From Sophora flavescens (Eukaryota > Streptophyta > Magnoliopsida > Fabales > Fabaceae), in the NCBI GenBank assembly GCA_030762895.1, contig JAUPTC010000130.1:27418-91417 (forward strand): a stretch of DNA of 64,000 nucleotides, given 5' to 3'. Position 1 is the first letter of the stretch. Each line of letters begins with the position of its first letter. The notes below the pieces were generated by a model, which was not told the DNA's origin, ran no database searches, and worked only from the letters and a program-made list of their open reading frames with translations. The translations under genes were made by a program, and so were the position numbers. Shown here piece after piece: positions 49,020-63,100 of the stretch.

Positions 49020-52000
49020 GAGCCAATTTGTACTTCTTTGGTCCTATTGGAGCCCAAATGGACTTGTTTGATCCTAATAGAGCCCAAATGGACTTTTTAG
49101 GTCATATAGGACCTATCTCGGGCCAAAATGGAGTTGTTTGAACCTAATAGAGCCCAACTGGACATTTTAGGTCATAAAGGACCTACCTGGGTCAATTTGT
49201 GCTTCTTTGGTCCTAATGGAGCCCAAATGGACCTGTTTGATCCTAATAGCCCAAATGGACTTTTTAGGTCATATAGGACCTATCTGGGCCAATTTGTACT
49301 TCTTTGGTCCTATTGGAGCCCAAATGGACTTGTTTGATCCTAATAGAGCCAAAATGCACTGTTTAGGTCATATAGGACCTAAGTGGGCCAATTTGTACTT
49401 CTTTGGTCCTAATGGAGGCCAAATGTACTTGTTTGATCCTAATAGAGCCCCAATGGACTTGTTTGATCCTAATAGAGCCCAACAGGACATTTTAGGTCAT
49501 ATAGGACCTAACTGGTCCAATTTTTACTTCTTTGGTCCTATTGGAGCCCAAATAGACTTGTTTGATCCTAATAGAGCCCAAATGGACTTTTTAGGTCATA
49601 TAGGACCTAACTGGGCCAATTTATACTTCTTTGGCCCTAAGGGAGCCAAAATGGACTTGTTTGATCCTAATAGATCACAAATGGACTTTTTAGGTCAAAT
49701 AGGACCTAACCGGGCCAATATGTACTTCTTTGGTCCTAATGGAGCCAAAATGGACTTCTATGATCCTAATAGAGCCCAAATGAACTATTTAGGACCTAAT
49801 TGGGCCAATTGCCCCTAACGGCCCAATTGTAATTCTTTGGTCCTAATGGAGCCCACAAGGACTTGATTGATCCTAATGGAGCCCAAATGGACTTGTTTGA
49901 TCCTAATAGAGCCCAAATGGGCTTGTGTGATCCTAATAGAGCCCAAATGGACTTGTTTGATCCTAATAGAGCCCAAATGGACTTGTTTGATCCTAGTGGA
50001 GCCCAAATGGACATTTTAGGTCATACAGGACCTAATTGGGCCAATTTGTACTTCTTTGGTCCTAATGGAGCCCAAATGGACTTGTTTGATCTTAATAGAG
50101 CCCCAATGGACTTGTTTGATCCTAATAGAGCCCAAATGGACTTGTTAGGTCATAAAAGACCTAACTGTGCCAATTTGTACTTCTTTGGTCCTAATGGAGC
50201 CCAAATGGACTTGTTTGACCCTAATAGAGCCCAAATGGACTTTTTAGGTCATATAGGACCTAACTAGGCCAATTTGTACTTCTTTGGTCCTATTGGAGCC
50301 CAAATGGACTTGTTTGATTCTAATAGAGCCCAAATGGACTTTTTAGGTCATATAGGACCTATCTGGGACAAAATGGACTTGTTTGAACCTTATAGAGCCC
50401 AACTGGACATTTTAGGTCCTATAGGACCTAACTGGGCCAATTTGTACTTCTTTGGTCCTAATGGAGCCCAAATGGACCTGTTTGATCCTAATAGAGCCCA
50501 AATGGACTTTTTAGGTCATATAGGACCTATCTGGGCCAATTTGTACTTCTTTGGTCCTATTGGGGGCCAAATGGACTTGTTTGATCCTAATAGAGCCAAA
50601 ATGCTCTTTTTAGGTCATATAGGACCTAAGTGGGTCAATTTGTACTTCTTTGGTCCTAATGGAGGCCAAATGTACTTGTTTGATCCTAATAGAGCCCCAA
50701 TGGACTTGTTTGATCCTAATAGAGCCCAACAGGACATTTTAGGTCATATAGGACCTACCTGGTCCAATTTGTACTTCTTTGGTCCTATTGCAGCCCAAAT
50801 GGACTTGTTTGAGCCCAATTAAGGCCAAAATACACTTTTAAGGTCATATAGGACCTAACTGGGTCAACTTGTACTTCTTTGGTCCTAATGGATCCCAAAT
50901 GGACTTGTTTGATCCTAATAGAGCCCAACTGGACATTTTAGGTCATATAGGACCTAACTGGGCCAATTTGTACTTCTTTGGTGCTATTGGAGCCCAAACT
51001 GACTTGTTTGATCCTAATAGAGCCCAAATAGAGTTTTTAGGTCATATATGACCTATCTGGGCCAATTTGAACTTCTTTGGTCCTATTGGAGCCCAAATGG
51101 ACTTGTTTGATCCTAATAGAGCCAAAACGCACTTTTTTTGTCATATAGGACCTAACTGGGCCAATTTGTACTTCTTTGGTCCCATTGGAGCCCAAATGGA
51201 AATGGACTTTTTTTGTCATATAGGACCTAACTGAGCCAATTTGTACTTCTTTGGTCCTATTGGAGCCCAAACGGACTTGTTTGATCCTAATAGACCCAAA
51301 ATGTACTTTTTAGGTCATATAGGACCTAATTGAGCCAATTTGTACTTGTTTGGTCCTATTGGAGCCCAAATGGACTTGTTTGATCCTAATAGAGCCCAAA
51401 TGGACTTTTTAGGTCATATAGGACCTATCTGGGCCAAAATGGAGTTGTTTGAACCTAATAGAGCCCAACTGGACATTTTAGGTCATAAAGGACCTACCTG
51501 GGTCAATTTGTGCTTCTTTGGTCCTAATGGAGCCCAAATGGACCTGTTTGATCCTAATAGCCCAAATGGACTTTTTAGGTCATATAGGACCTATCTGGGC
51601 CAATTTGTACTTCTTTGGTCCTATTGGAGCCCAAATGGACTTGTTTGATCCTAATAGAGCCAAAATGCACTTTTTAGGTCATATAGGACCTAAGTGGGCC
51701 AATTTGTACTTCTTTGGTCCTAATGGAGGCCAAATGTACTTGTTTGATCCTAATAGAGCCCCAATGGACTTGTTTGATCCAAATAGAGCCCAACAGGACA
51801 TTTTAGGTCATATAGGACCTAACTGGTCCAATTTTTACTTCTTTGGTCCTATTGGAGCCCAAATAGACTTGTTTGATCCTAATAGAGCCCAAATGGAGTT
51901 TTTAGGTCATATAGGACCTAACTGGGCCAATTTATACTTCTTTGGTCCTAAGGGAGCCCAAATGGACTTGTTTGATCCTAATAGATCACAAATGGACTTT

Positions 52001-55000
52001 TTAGGTCAAATAGGACCTAACCGGGCCAATTTGTACTTCTTTGGTCCTAATGGAGCCAAAATGGACTTCTATGATCCTAATAGAGCCCAAATGAACTATT
52101 TAGGACCTAATTGGGCCAATTGCCCCTAACGGCCCAATTGTAATTCTTTGGTCCTAATGGAGCCCACAAGGACTTGATTGATCCTAATGGAGCCCAAATG
52201 GACTTGTTTGATCCTAATAGAGCCCAAATGGACTTGTGTGATCCTAGTAGAGCCCAAATGGACTTGTTTGATCCTAATAGAGCCCAAATGGACTTGTTTG
52301 ATCCTAGTGGAGCCCAAATGGACATTTTAGGTCATACAGACCTAATTGGGCCAATTTGTACTTCTTTGGTCCTAATGGAGCCCAAATGGACTTGTTTGAT
52401 CTTAATAGAGCCCCAATGGACTTGTTTGATCCTAATAGAGCCCAAATGGACTTGTTAGGTCATAAAAGACCTAACTGTGCCAATTTGTACTTCTTTGGTC
52501 CTAATGGAGCCCAAATGGACTTGTTTGACCCTAATAGAGCCCAAATGGACTTTTTAGGTCATATAGGACCTAACTAGGCCAATTTGTACTTCTTTGGTCC
52601 TATTGGAGCCCAAATGGACTTGTTTGATCCTAATAGAGCCCAAATGGACTTTTTAGGTCATATAGGACCTATCTGGGACAAAATGGACTTGTTTGAACCT
52701 TATAGAGCCCAACTGGACATTTTAGGTCCTATAGGACCTAACTGGGCCAATTTGTACTTCTTTGGTCCTAATGGAGCCCAAATGGACCTGTTTGATCCTA
52801 ATAGAGCCCAAATGGACTTTTTAGGTCATATAGGACCTATCTGGGCCAATTTGTACTTCTTTGGTCCTATTGGGGGCCAAATGGACTTGTTTGATCCTAA
52901 TAGAGCCAAAATGCTCTTTTTAGGCCATATAGGACCTAAGTGGGTCAATTTGTACTTCTTTGGTCCTAATGGAGGCCAAATGTACTTGTTTGATCCTAAT
53001 AGAGCCCCAATGGACTTGTTTGATCCTAATAGAGCCCAACAGGACATTTTAGGTCATATAGGACCTACCTGGTCCAATTTGTACTTCTTTGGTCCTATTG
53101 CAGCCCAAATGGACTTGTTTGAGCCCAATTAAGGCCAAAATACACTTTTAAGGTCATATAGGACCTAACTGGGTCAACTTGTACTTCTTTGGTCCTAATG
53201 GATCCCAAATGGACTTGTTTGATCCTAATAGAGCCCAACTGGACATTTTAGGTCATATAGGACCTAACTGGGCCAATTTGTACTTCTTTGGTGCTATTGG
53301 AGCCCAAACTGACTTGTTTGATCCTAATAGAGCCCAAATAGAGTTTTTAGGTCATATATGACCTATCTGGGCCAATTTGAACTTCTTTGGTCCTATTGGA
53401 GCCCAAATGGACTTGTTTGATCCTAATAGAGCCAAAACGCACTTTTTTTGTCATATAGGACCTAACTGGGCCAATTTGTACTTCTTTGGTCCCATTGGAG
53501 CCCAAATGGAAATGGACTTTTTTTGTCATATAGGACCTAACTGAGCCAATTTGTACTTCTTTGGTCCTATTGGAGCCCAAACGGACTTGTTTGATCCTAA
53601 TAGACCCAAAATGTACTTTTTAGGTCATATAGGACCTAATTGAGCCAATTTGTACTTGTTTGGTCCTATTGGAGCCCAAATGGACTTGTTTGATCCTAAT
53701 AGAGTCCAAATGGACTTTTTAGGTCATATAGGACCTATCTGGGCCAAAATGGAGTTGTTTGAACCTAATAGAGCCCAACTGGACATTTTAGGTCATAAAG
53801 GACCTACCTGGGTCAATTTGTGCTTCTTTGGTCCTAATGGAGCCCAAATGGACCTGTTTGATCCTAATAGCCCAAATGGACTTTTTAGGTCATATAGGAC
53901 CTATCTGGGCCAATTTGTACTTCTTTGGTCCTATTGGAGCCCAAATGGACTTGTTTGATCCTAATAGAGCCAAAATGCACTTTTTAGGTCATATAGGACC
54001 TAAGTGGGCCAATTTGTACTTCTTTGGTCCTAATGGAGGCCAAATGTACTTGTTTGATCCTAATAGAGCCCCAATGGACTTGTTTGATCCAAATAGAGCC
54101 CAACAGGACATTTTAGGTCATATAGGACCTAACTGGTCCAATTTTTACTTCTTTGGTCCTATTGGAGCCCAAATAGACTTGTTTGATCCTAATAGAGCCC
54201 AAATGGAGTTTTTAGGTCATATAGGACCTAACTGGGCCAATTTATACTTCTTTGGTCCTAAGGGAGCCCAAATGGACTTGTTTGATCCTAATAGATCACA
54301 AATGGACTTTTTAGGTCAAATAGGACCTAACCGGGCCAATTTGTACTTCTTTGGTCCTAATGGAGCCAAAATGGACTTCTATGATCCTAATAGAGCCCAA
54401 ATGAACTATTTAGGACCTAATTGGGCCAATTGCCCCTAACGGCCCGATTGTAATTCTTTGGTCCTAATGGAGCCCACAAGGACTTGATTGATCCTAATGG
54501 AGCCCAAATGGACTTGTTTGATCCTAATAGAGCCCAAATGGACTTGTGTGATCCTAGTAGAGCCCAAATGGACTTGTTTGATCCTAATAGAGCCCAAATG
54601 GACTTGTTTGATCCTAGTGGAGCCCAAATGGACTTTTTAGGTCATACAGGACCTAATTGGGCCAATTTGTACTTCTTTGGTCCTAATGGAGCCCAAATGG
54701 ACTTGTTTGATCTTAATAGAGCCCCAATGGACTTGTTTGATCCTAATAGAGCCCAAATGGACTTGTTAGGTCATAAAAGACCTAACTGTGCCAATTTGTA
54801 CTTCTTTGGTCCTAATGGAGCCCAAATGGACTTGTTTGACCCTAATAGAGCCCAAATGGACTTTTTAGGTCATATAGGACCTAACTAGGCCAATTTGTAC
54901 TTCTTTGGTCCTATTGGAGCCCAAATGGACTTGTTTGATCCTAATAGAGCCCAAATGGACTTTTTAGGTCATATAGGACCTATCTGGGCCAAAATGGACT

Positions 55001-56190
55001 TGTTTGAACCTTATAGAGCCCAACTGGACATGTTAGGTCCTATAGGACCTAACTGGGCCAATTTGTACTTCTTTGGTCCTAATGGAGCCCAAATGGACCT
55101 GTTTGATCCTAATAGAGCCCAAATGGACCTTTTAGGTCATATAGGACCTATCTGGGCCAATTTGTACTTCTTTGGTCCTATTGGAGCCCAAATGGACTTG
55201 TTTGATCCTAATAGAGCCAAAATGCTCTTTTTAGGCCATATAGGACCTAAGTGGGTCAATTTGTACTTCTTTGGTCCTAATGGAGGCCAAATGTACTTGT
55301 TTGATCCTAATAGAGCCCCAATGGACTTGTTTGATCCTAATAGAGCCCAACAGGACATTTTAGGTCATATAGGACCTACCTGGTCCAATTTGTACTTCTT
55401 TGGTCCTATTGCAGCCCAAATGGACTTGTTTGAGCCCAATTAAGGCCAAAATACACTTTTAAGGTCATATAGGACCTAACTGGGTCAATTTGTACTTCTT
55501 TGGTCCTAATGGATCCCAAATGGACTTGTTTGATCCTAATAGAGCCCAACTGGACATTTTAGGTCATATAGGACCTAACTGGGCCAATTTGTACTTCTTT
55601 GGTCCTATTGGAGCCCAAATGGACTTGTTTGATCCTAATAGAGCCCAAATGGACTTTTTAGGTCATATAGGACCTATCTGGGACAAAATGGACTTGTTTG
55701 AACCTTATAGAGCCCAACTGGACATTTTAGGTCCTATAGGACCTAACTGGGCCAATTTGTACTTCTTTGGTCCTATTGGAGCCCAAACTGACTTGTTTGA
55801 TCCTAATAGAGCCCAAATGGAGTTTTTAGGTCATATAGGACCTATCTGGGCCAATTTGAACTTCTTTGGTCCTATTGGAGCCCAAATGGACTTGTTTGAT
55901 CCTAATAGAGCCAAAACGCACTTTTTTTGTCATATAGGACCTAACTGGGCCAATTTGTACTTCTTTGGTCCTATTGGAGCCCAAATGGAAATGGACTTTT
56001 TTTGTCATATAGGACCTAACTGGGCCAATTTGTACTTCTTTGGTCCTATAGGAGCCCAAATGGACTTTTTAGGTCATATAGGACCTAACTGGGCCAATTT
56101 GTACTTCTTTAGTCCTATTGGAGCCCAAACGGACTTGTTTGATCCTAATAGAGCCAAAATGTACTTTTTAGGTCATATAGGACCTAATTG
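49020..56190. repeat. 2.31-kb higher-order repeat, three copies
   Basis: C boxes at 49,798, 52,109 and 54,419 are 2,311 and 2,310 bp apart. Private variants travel with them, for example GGAGCCCACAAGGACTTG after each box and the ATGGAAATGGACTTTTTTTG segment. Copies run from about 49,020, 51,331 and 53,641. The third has an extra stretch of about 168 bp inserted near 55,600-55,770. 2,310 is a multiple of 3, so reading frames repeat between copies. Confidence 0.83.
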
Positions 56191-57199
56191 AGCCAATTTG
56201 TACTTGTTTGGTCCTATTTGAGCCCAAATGGACTTGTTTGATCCTAATAGAGCCCGAATGGACTTTTTAGGTCATATAGGACCTATCTGGGCCAAAATGG
56301 ACTTGTTTGAACCTAATAGAGCCCAACTGGATATTTTAGGTCATAAAGGACCTAACTAGGCCAATTTGTACTTCTTTGGTCCTCATGGAGCCCATATGGA
56401 CCTGTTAGATCCTAATAGAGTCCAAATGGACTTTTTAGGTCATATAGGACCTATCTGGGCCAATTTGTACTTCTTTAGTCCTATTGGAGCCCAAATGGAC
56501 TTGTTTGATCCTAATAGAGCCAAAATGCTCTTTTTAGGTCATATAGGACCTAAGTGGGTCAATTTGTACTTCTATGGTCCTAATGGAGACCAAATGTACT
56601 TGTTTGATCCTAATAGAGCCCCAATGGACTTGTTTGATCCTAATATAGCCCAACAGGACATTTTAGGTCATATAGGACCAAACTGGTCCAATTTGTACTT
56701 CTTTGGTCCTATTGGAGCCCAAATGGACTTGTTTGATCCTAATAGAGCCCAAATGGGCTTTTTAGGTCATATAGAACCTAACTGGGCCAATTTGTACTTC
56801 TTTGGTCCTAATGGAGTCCAAATGGACTTGTTTGAGCCCAATTAAGCCCAAAATGCAATTTTAAGGTCATATAGGACCTAACTGGGTCAATTTGTACTTC
56901 TTTGGTCCTAAGGGATCCCAAATGGACTTGTTTGATCCTAATAGAGCCCAACTGGACATTTTAGGTCATATAGGACCTAACTGGGTCAATTTGTACTTCT
57001 TTGGTCCTATTGGAGCCCAAATGGAATTGTTTGATCCTAATAGAGCCCAAATGGACTTTTTAGGTCATATAGGACCCATCTGGGCCAATTTGAACTTCTT
57101 TGGTCCTATTGGAGCCCAAATGGACTTGTTTGATCCTAATAGAGCCCAAATGGACTTTTTAGGTCATATAGGACCTAACTGGGCCAATTTGTACTATTT

Positions 57200-60100
57200 T
57201 GGTCCTATTGGAGCCCAAATGGACTTGTTTGATCCTTACAGAGCCAAAATTAACTTTTTAGGTCATATAGGACCTAACTGGGCCAATTTGTACTTCTTTG
57301 GTCCTATTGGAGCCCAAATGGACTTGTTTGATCCTAATAGATACCAAATGGACTTTTTAGGTCATATAGGACCTATCTGGGCCAATTTGAACTTCTTTGG
57401 TCCTATTGGAGCCCAAATGGACTTGTTTGATCCTAATAGAGCCAAAATGCACTTTTTTGGTCATATAGGACCTAACTGGGCCAATTTGTACTTCTTTGGT
57501 CCTATTGGAGCCCAAATGGACTTGTTTGATCCTAATATTCTTTGGTCCTATTGGAGCCCAAATGAACTTGTTTGATCCTTATAGAGCCAAAATGCACTTT
57601 TTAGGTCATATAGGACCTAACTGGACCAATTTGTACTTCTTTGGTCCTATTGGAGCCCAAATGGACTTGTTTGATCCTAATAGAGCCCAAATGGACTTTT
57701 TAGGTCATATAGGACCTATCTGGACCAAAATGGACTTGTTTGAACCTAATAGAGCCCAACTGGACATTTTAGGTCATAAAGGACCTAACTGGGCCAATTT
57801 GTACTTCTTCGGTCCTAATGGAGCCCAAATGGACCTGTTTGATAACAGAGCCCAAATGGACTTTTTAGGTCATATAGGACCTATCTGGGCCAATTTGTAC
57901 TTCTTTGGTCCAATTGGAGCCCAAATGGACTTTTTTGATCTTAATAGAGCCAAAATGCTCTTTTTAGGTCATATAGGACCTAAGTGGGCCAATTTGTACT
58001 TCTTTGGTCATAATGGAGGCCAAATGTACTTGTTTGATCCTAATAGAGCCCCAATGGACTTGTTTGATCCTAATAGAGCTCAACATGACATTTTAGGTCA
58101 TATAGGACCTAATTGGTCCAATTTGTACGTCTTTGGTCCTATTGGAGACCAAATGGACTTGTTTGATCCTAATAGAGCCCAAATGGATTTTTTAGGTCAT
58201 ATAGGACCTAACTGGGCCAATTTGTACTTCTTTGGTCCTATTGGAGCCCAAATGGACTTGTTTGATCCTAATAGAGCCCAAATGGTTTTTTTAGGTCATA
58301 TAGGACCTATCTGGGCCAAAATGGACTTGTTTGATCCTAATAGCCCAACTGGACATTTTAGGTCATATAGGACCTAACTGAGCCAATTTGTACTTCTTTG
58401 GTCCTATTGGAGCCCAAATGGACTTGTTTGATCCTAATGGAGCCCAAATGAACTTTTTAGGTCATATACGATCTAATTGGGCCAATTTGTACTTCTTTGG
58501 TCCTATTGGAGCCCAAATGGAATTGTTTGATCCTAATAGAGCCAAAATGGACTTTTTAGGTCATATAGGACCTAACTGGGCCAATTTGTACTTCTTTGGT
58601 CCTATTGGAGCCCAAATGGACTTGTTTGATCCTAATAGAGCCAAAATGCACTTTTTAGGTCATATAGGACCTAACTGGGCCAATTTGTACTTCTTTGGTC
58701 CTATTGGAGCCCAAATGGACTTGTTTGATCCTAATAGAGCCCAAATGGACTTTTTAGGACATATAGGACCTAACTGGGCCAATTTGTACTTCTTTGGTCC
58801 TAATGGAGCCCAAATGCACTTGTTTGATCCTAATAAAGCCCAAATCGATTTGTGAGGACCTAATTGGGCCAATTTGTACTTCTTTGGTCCTAATTGAGCC
58901 CAAATGAACTTGTTTGACCCTAATAGAGCCCAAATGGACTTGTTTGAACCTAATAGAGCCCAAATGGACTTGTTAGGTGATATAGGACCTAACTTGGTCA
59001 ATTTGTACTTCTTTGGTCCTAATGGAGCCCAAATGGACCTGTTTGATCCTAATAGAGCCCAAATGGACTTTTTTGGTCATATAGGACCTAACTGGGCCAA
59101 TTTGTACTTATTTGGTCCTATTGGAGCCCAAATGGACTTGTTTGAACCTAATAGAGCCCAAATGGCCCAGTTAGGTCCTAATAGAGCCAAAATGCACTTG
59201 TTAGGTTAGAAAGGACCTAACTGGGCCAATTTGCACTTCTTTGGTCCTATTGGAGCCCAAATGGACTTGTTTTATCCTAATAGAGCCAAAATGCACTTTT
59301 TAGGTCATATAGGACCTAACTGGGCCAATTTGTACTTCTTTGGTCCAATTGGAGCCCAAATGGACTTGTTTAATCCTAATAGAGCCCAAATGGACTTTTT
59401 AGGTCATATAGGACCTATCTGGGCCAAAATGGACTTGTTTGAACGTAATAGAGCCCAACTGGACATTTTAGGTCATATAGGACCTAACTGTGCCAATTAG
59501 TACTTCTTTGGTCCTATTGTAGCCCAAATGGACTTGTTTGATCCTAATAGAGCCCAAATGGACTTTTTAGGTCATATAGGACCTAACTGGGCCAATTTGT
59601 ACTTCTTTGGTCCTAATTGAGCCTAAATGGACTTGTTTAACCCTAATAGAGCCCAAATGGACTTGTTTGATCCTAATAGAGCCCAAATGGATTTATTAGG
59701 TCATAAAGGACCTAACTGTGCCAATTTGTACTTCTTTGGTCCTATTGGAGCCTAAATGGACTTGTTTGATCCTAATAGAGCCCAAATGGACTTTTTAGGT
59801 CATATAGAACCTTATTGGGCCAATTTGTACTTCTTTGACCCCAATGGAGCCCAAATGGACTTGTTTGACCCTAATTGAACCCAAATTGACTTGTTTGATC
59901 CTAATAGAGTCCAAATGGACTTGTTAGGTCATAAAAGACCTAACTGGGCCAATTTGTACTTCTTTGGTCCTATTGGAGACCAAATGGACCTGTTTGATCC
60001 TAATAGAGCCCAAATGGACTTTTTAGGTCGTATAGGACCTAACTGGGCCAATTTGTACTTGTTTGGTCCTATTGGAGCCCAAATGGACTTGTTTGATCCT

Positions 60101-63100
60101 TACAGAGCGAAAATTAACTTTTTAGGTCATATAGGACCTAACTGGGCCAATTTGTACTTCTTTGGTCCTATTGGAGCCCAAATGGACTTGTTTGATCCTT
60201 ATAGATACCAAATGGACTTTTTAGGTCATATAGGACCTATCTGGGCCAATTTGAACTTCTTTGGTCCTATTGGAGCCCAAATGGACTTGTTTGATCCTAA
60301 TAGAGCCAAAATGCACTTTTTTGGTCATATAGGACCTAACTGGGCCAATTTGTACTTCTTTGGTCCTATTGGAGCCCAAATGGACTTGTTTGATCCTAAT
60401 ATTCTTTGGTCCTATTGGAGCCCAAATGAACTTGTTTGATCCTTATAGAGCCAAAATGCACTTGTTTGGTCATAGAGGACCTAATGGACCAATTTGTTCT
60501 TCTTTGGTCCTATTGGAGCCCAAATGGACTTGTTTGATCCTAATAGAGCCCAAATGGACTTTTTAGGTCATATAGGACCTATCTGGACCAAAATGGACTT
60601 GTTTGAACCTAATAGAGCCCAACTGGACATTTTTGGTCATAAAGGACCTAACTGGGCCAATTTTTACTTCTTCGGTCCTAATGGAGCCTAAATGGACCTG
60701 TTTGATCCTAATAGAGCCCAAATGGACTTTTTAGGTCATATAGGACCTAACTGGGCCAATTTGTACTTCTTTGGTCCTATTGGAGCCCAAATGGACCTGT
60801 TTGAACCTAATAGAGCCCAAATGGCCCAGTTAGGTCCTAATAGAGCCAAAATGCAATTGTTAGTTCATAAAGGACCTATCTGGGCCAATTTGTACTTCTT
60901 TGGTCCTATTGGAGCCCAAATGGACTTGTTTGATCCTAATAGAGCCAAAATGCACTTTTTAGGTTATATAGGACCTAACTGGGCCAATTTGTACTTCTTT
61001 GGTCCTAATGGATCCCAAATGGACTTGTTTGATCCTAATAGAGCCCAACTGGACATTTTAGGTCATATAGGACCTAATCTGGGTCAATTTGTACTTCATT
61101 TGTCCTATTGGAGCCCAAATGGAATTGTTTGATCCTAATAGAGCCCAAATGGACTTTTTAGGTCATATAGGACCTATCTGGGCCAATTTGAACTTCTTTG
61201 GTCCTATTGGAGCCCAAATGGAATTGTTTGATCCTAATAGAGCCCAAATGGACTTTTTAGGTCGTATAGGACCTAATCTGGGCCAATTTGTACTTGTTTG
61301 GTCCTATTGGAGCCCAAATGGACTTGTTTGATCCTTACAGAGCGAAAATTAACTTTTTAGGTCATATAGGACCTAACTGGGCCAATTTGTACTTCTTTGG
61401 TCCTATTGGAGCCCAAATGGACTTGTTTGATCCTTATAGATACCAAATGGACTTTTTAGGTCATATAGGACCTATCTGGGCCAATTTGAACTTCTTTGGT
61501 CCTATTGGAGCCCAAATGGACTTGTTTGATCCTAATAGAGCCAAAATGCACTTTTTTGGTCATATAGGACCTAACTGGGCCAATTTGTACTTCTTTGGTC
61601 CTATTGGAGCCCAAATGGACTTGTTTGATCCTAATATTCTTTGGTCCTATTGGAGCCCAAATGAACTTGTTTGATCCTTATAGAGCCAAAATGCACTTTT
61701 TTGGTCATATAGGACCTAACTGGACCAATTTGTACTTCTTTGGTCCAATTGGAGCCCAAATGGACTTGTTTAATCCTAATAGAGCCCAAATGGACTTTTT
61801 AGGTCATATAGGACCTATCTGGGCCAAAATGGACTTGTTTGAACGTAATAGAGCCCAACTGGACATTTTAGGTCATATAGGACCTAACTGTGCCAATTAG
61901 TACTTCTTTGGTCCTATTGTAGCCCAAATGGACTTGTTTGATCCTAATAGAGCCCAAATGGACTTTTTAGGTCATATAGGACCTAACTGGGCCAATTTGT
62001 ACTTCTTTGGTCCTAATTGAGCCTAAATGGACTTGTTTAACCCTAATAGAGCCCAAATGGACTTGTTTGATCCTAATAGAGCCCAAATGGATTTATTAGG
62101 TCATAAAGGACCTAACTGTGCCAATTTGTACTTCTTTGGTCCTATTGGAGCCTAAATGGACTTGTTTGATCCTAATAGAGCCCAAATGGACTTTTTAGGT
62201 CATATAGAACCTTATTGGGCCAATTTGTACTTCTTTGACCCCAATGGAGCCCAAATGGACTTGTTTGACCCTAATTGAACCCAAATTGACTTGTTTGATC
62301 CTAATAGAGTCCAAATGGACTTGTTAGGTCATAAAAGACCTAACTGGGCCAATTTGTACTTCTTTGGTCCTATTGGAGACCAAATGGACCTGTTTGATCC
62401 TAATAGAGCCCAAATGGACTTTTTAGGTCATATAGGACCTAACTGGGCCAATTTGTACTTCTTTGGTCCTATTGGAGCCCAAATGGACTTGTTTGAACCT
62501 AATAGAGCCCAAATGGCCCAGTTAGGTCCTAATAGAGCCAAAATGCAATTGTTAGGTCATAAAGGACCTAACTGGGCCAATTTGTACTTCTTTGGTCCTA
62601 TTGGAGCCCAAATGGACTTGTTTGATCCTAATAGAGCCAAAATGCACTTTTTAGGTTATATAGGACCTAACTGGGCCAATTTGTACTTCTTTGGTCCTAA
62701 TGGATCCCAAATGGACTTGTTTGATCCTAATAGAGCCCAACTGGACATTTTAGGTCATATAGGACCTAACTGGGTCAATTTGTACTTCTTTGGTCCTATT
62801 GGAGCCCAAATGGAATTGTTTGATCCTAATAGAGCCCAAATGGACTTTTTAGGTCATATAGGACCTATCTGGGCCAATTTGAACTTCTTTGGTCCTATTG
62901 GAGCCCAAATGGAATTGTTTGATCCTAATAGAGCCCAAATGGACTTTTTAGGTCGTATAGGACCTAACTGGGCCAATTTGTACTTGTTTGGTCCTATTGG
63001 AGCCCAAATGGACTTGTTTGATCCTTACAGAGCGAAAATTAACTTTTTAGGTCATATAGGACCTAACTGGGCCAATTTGTACTTCTTTGGTCCTATTGGA

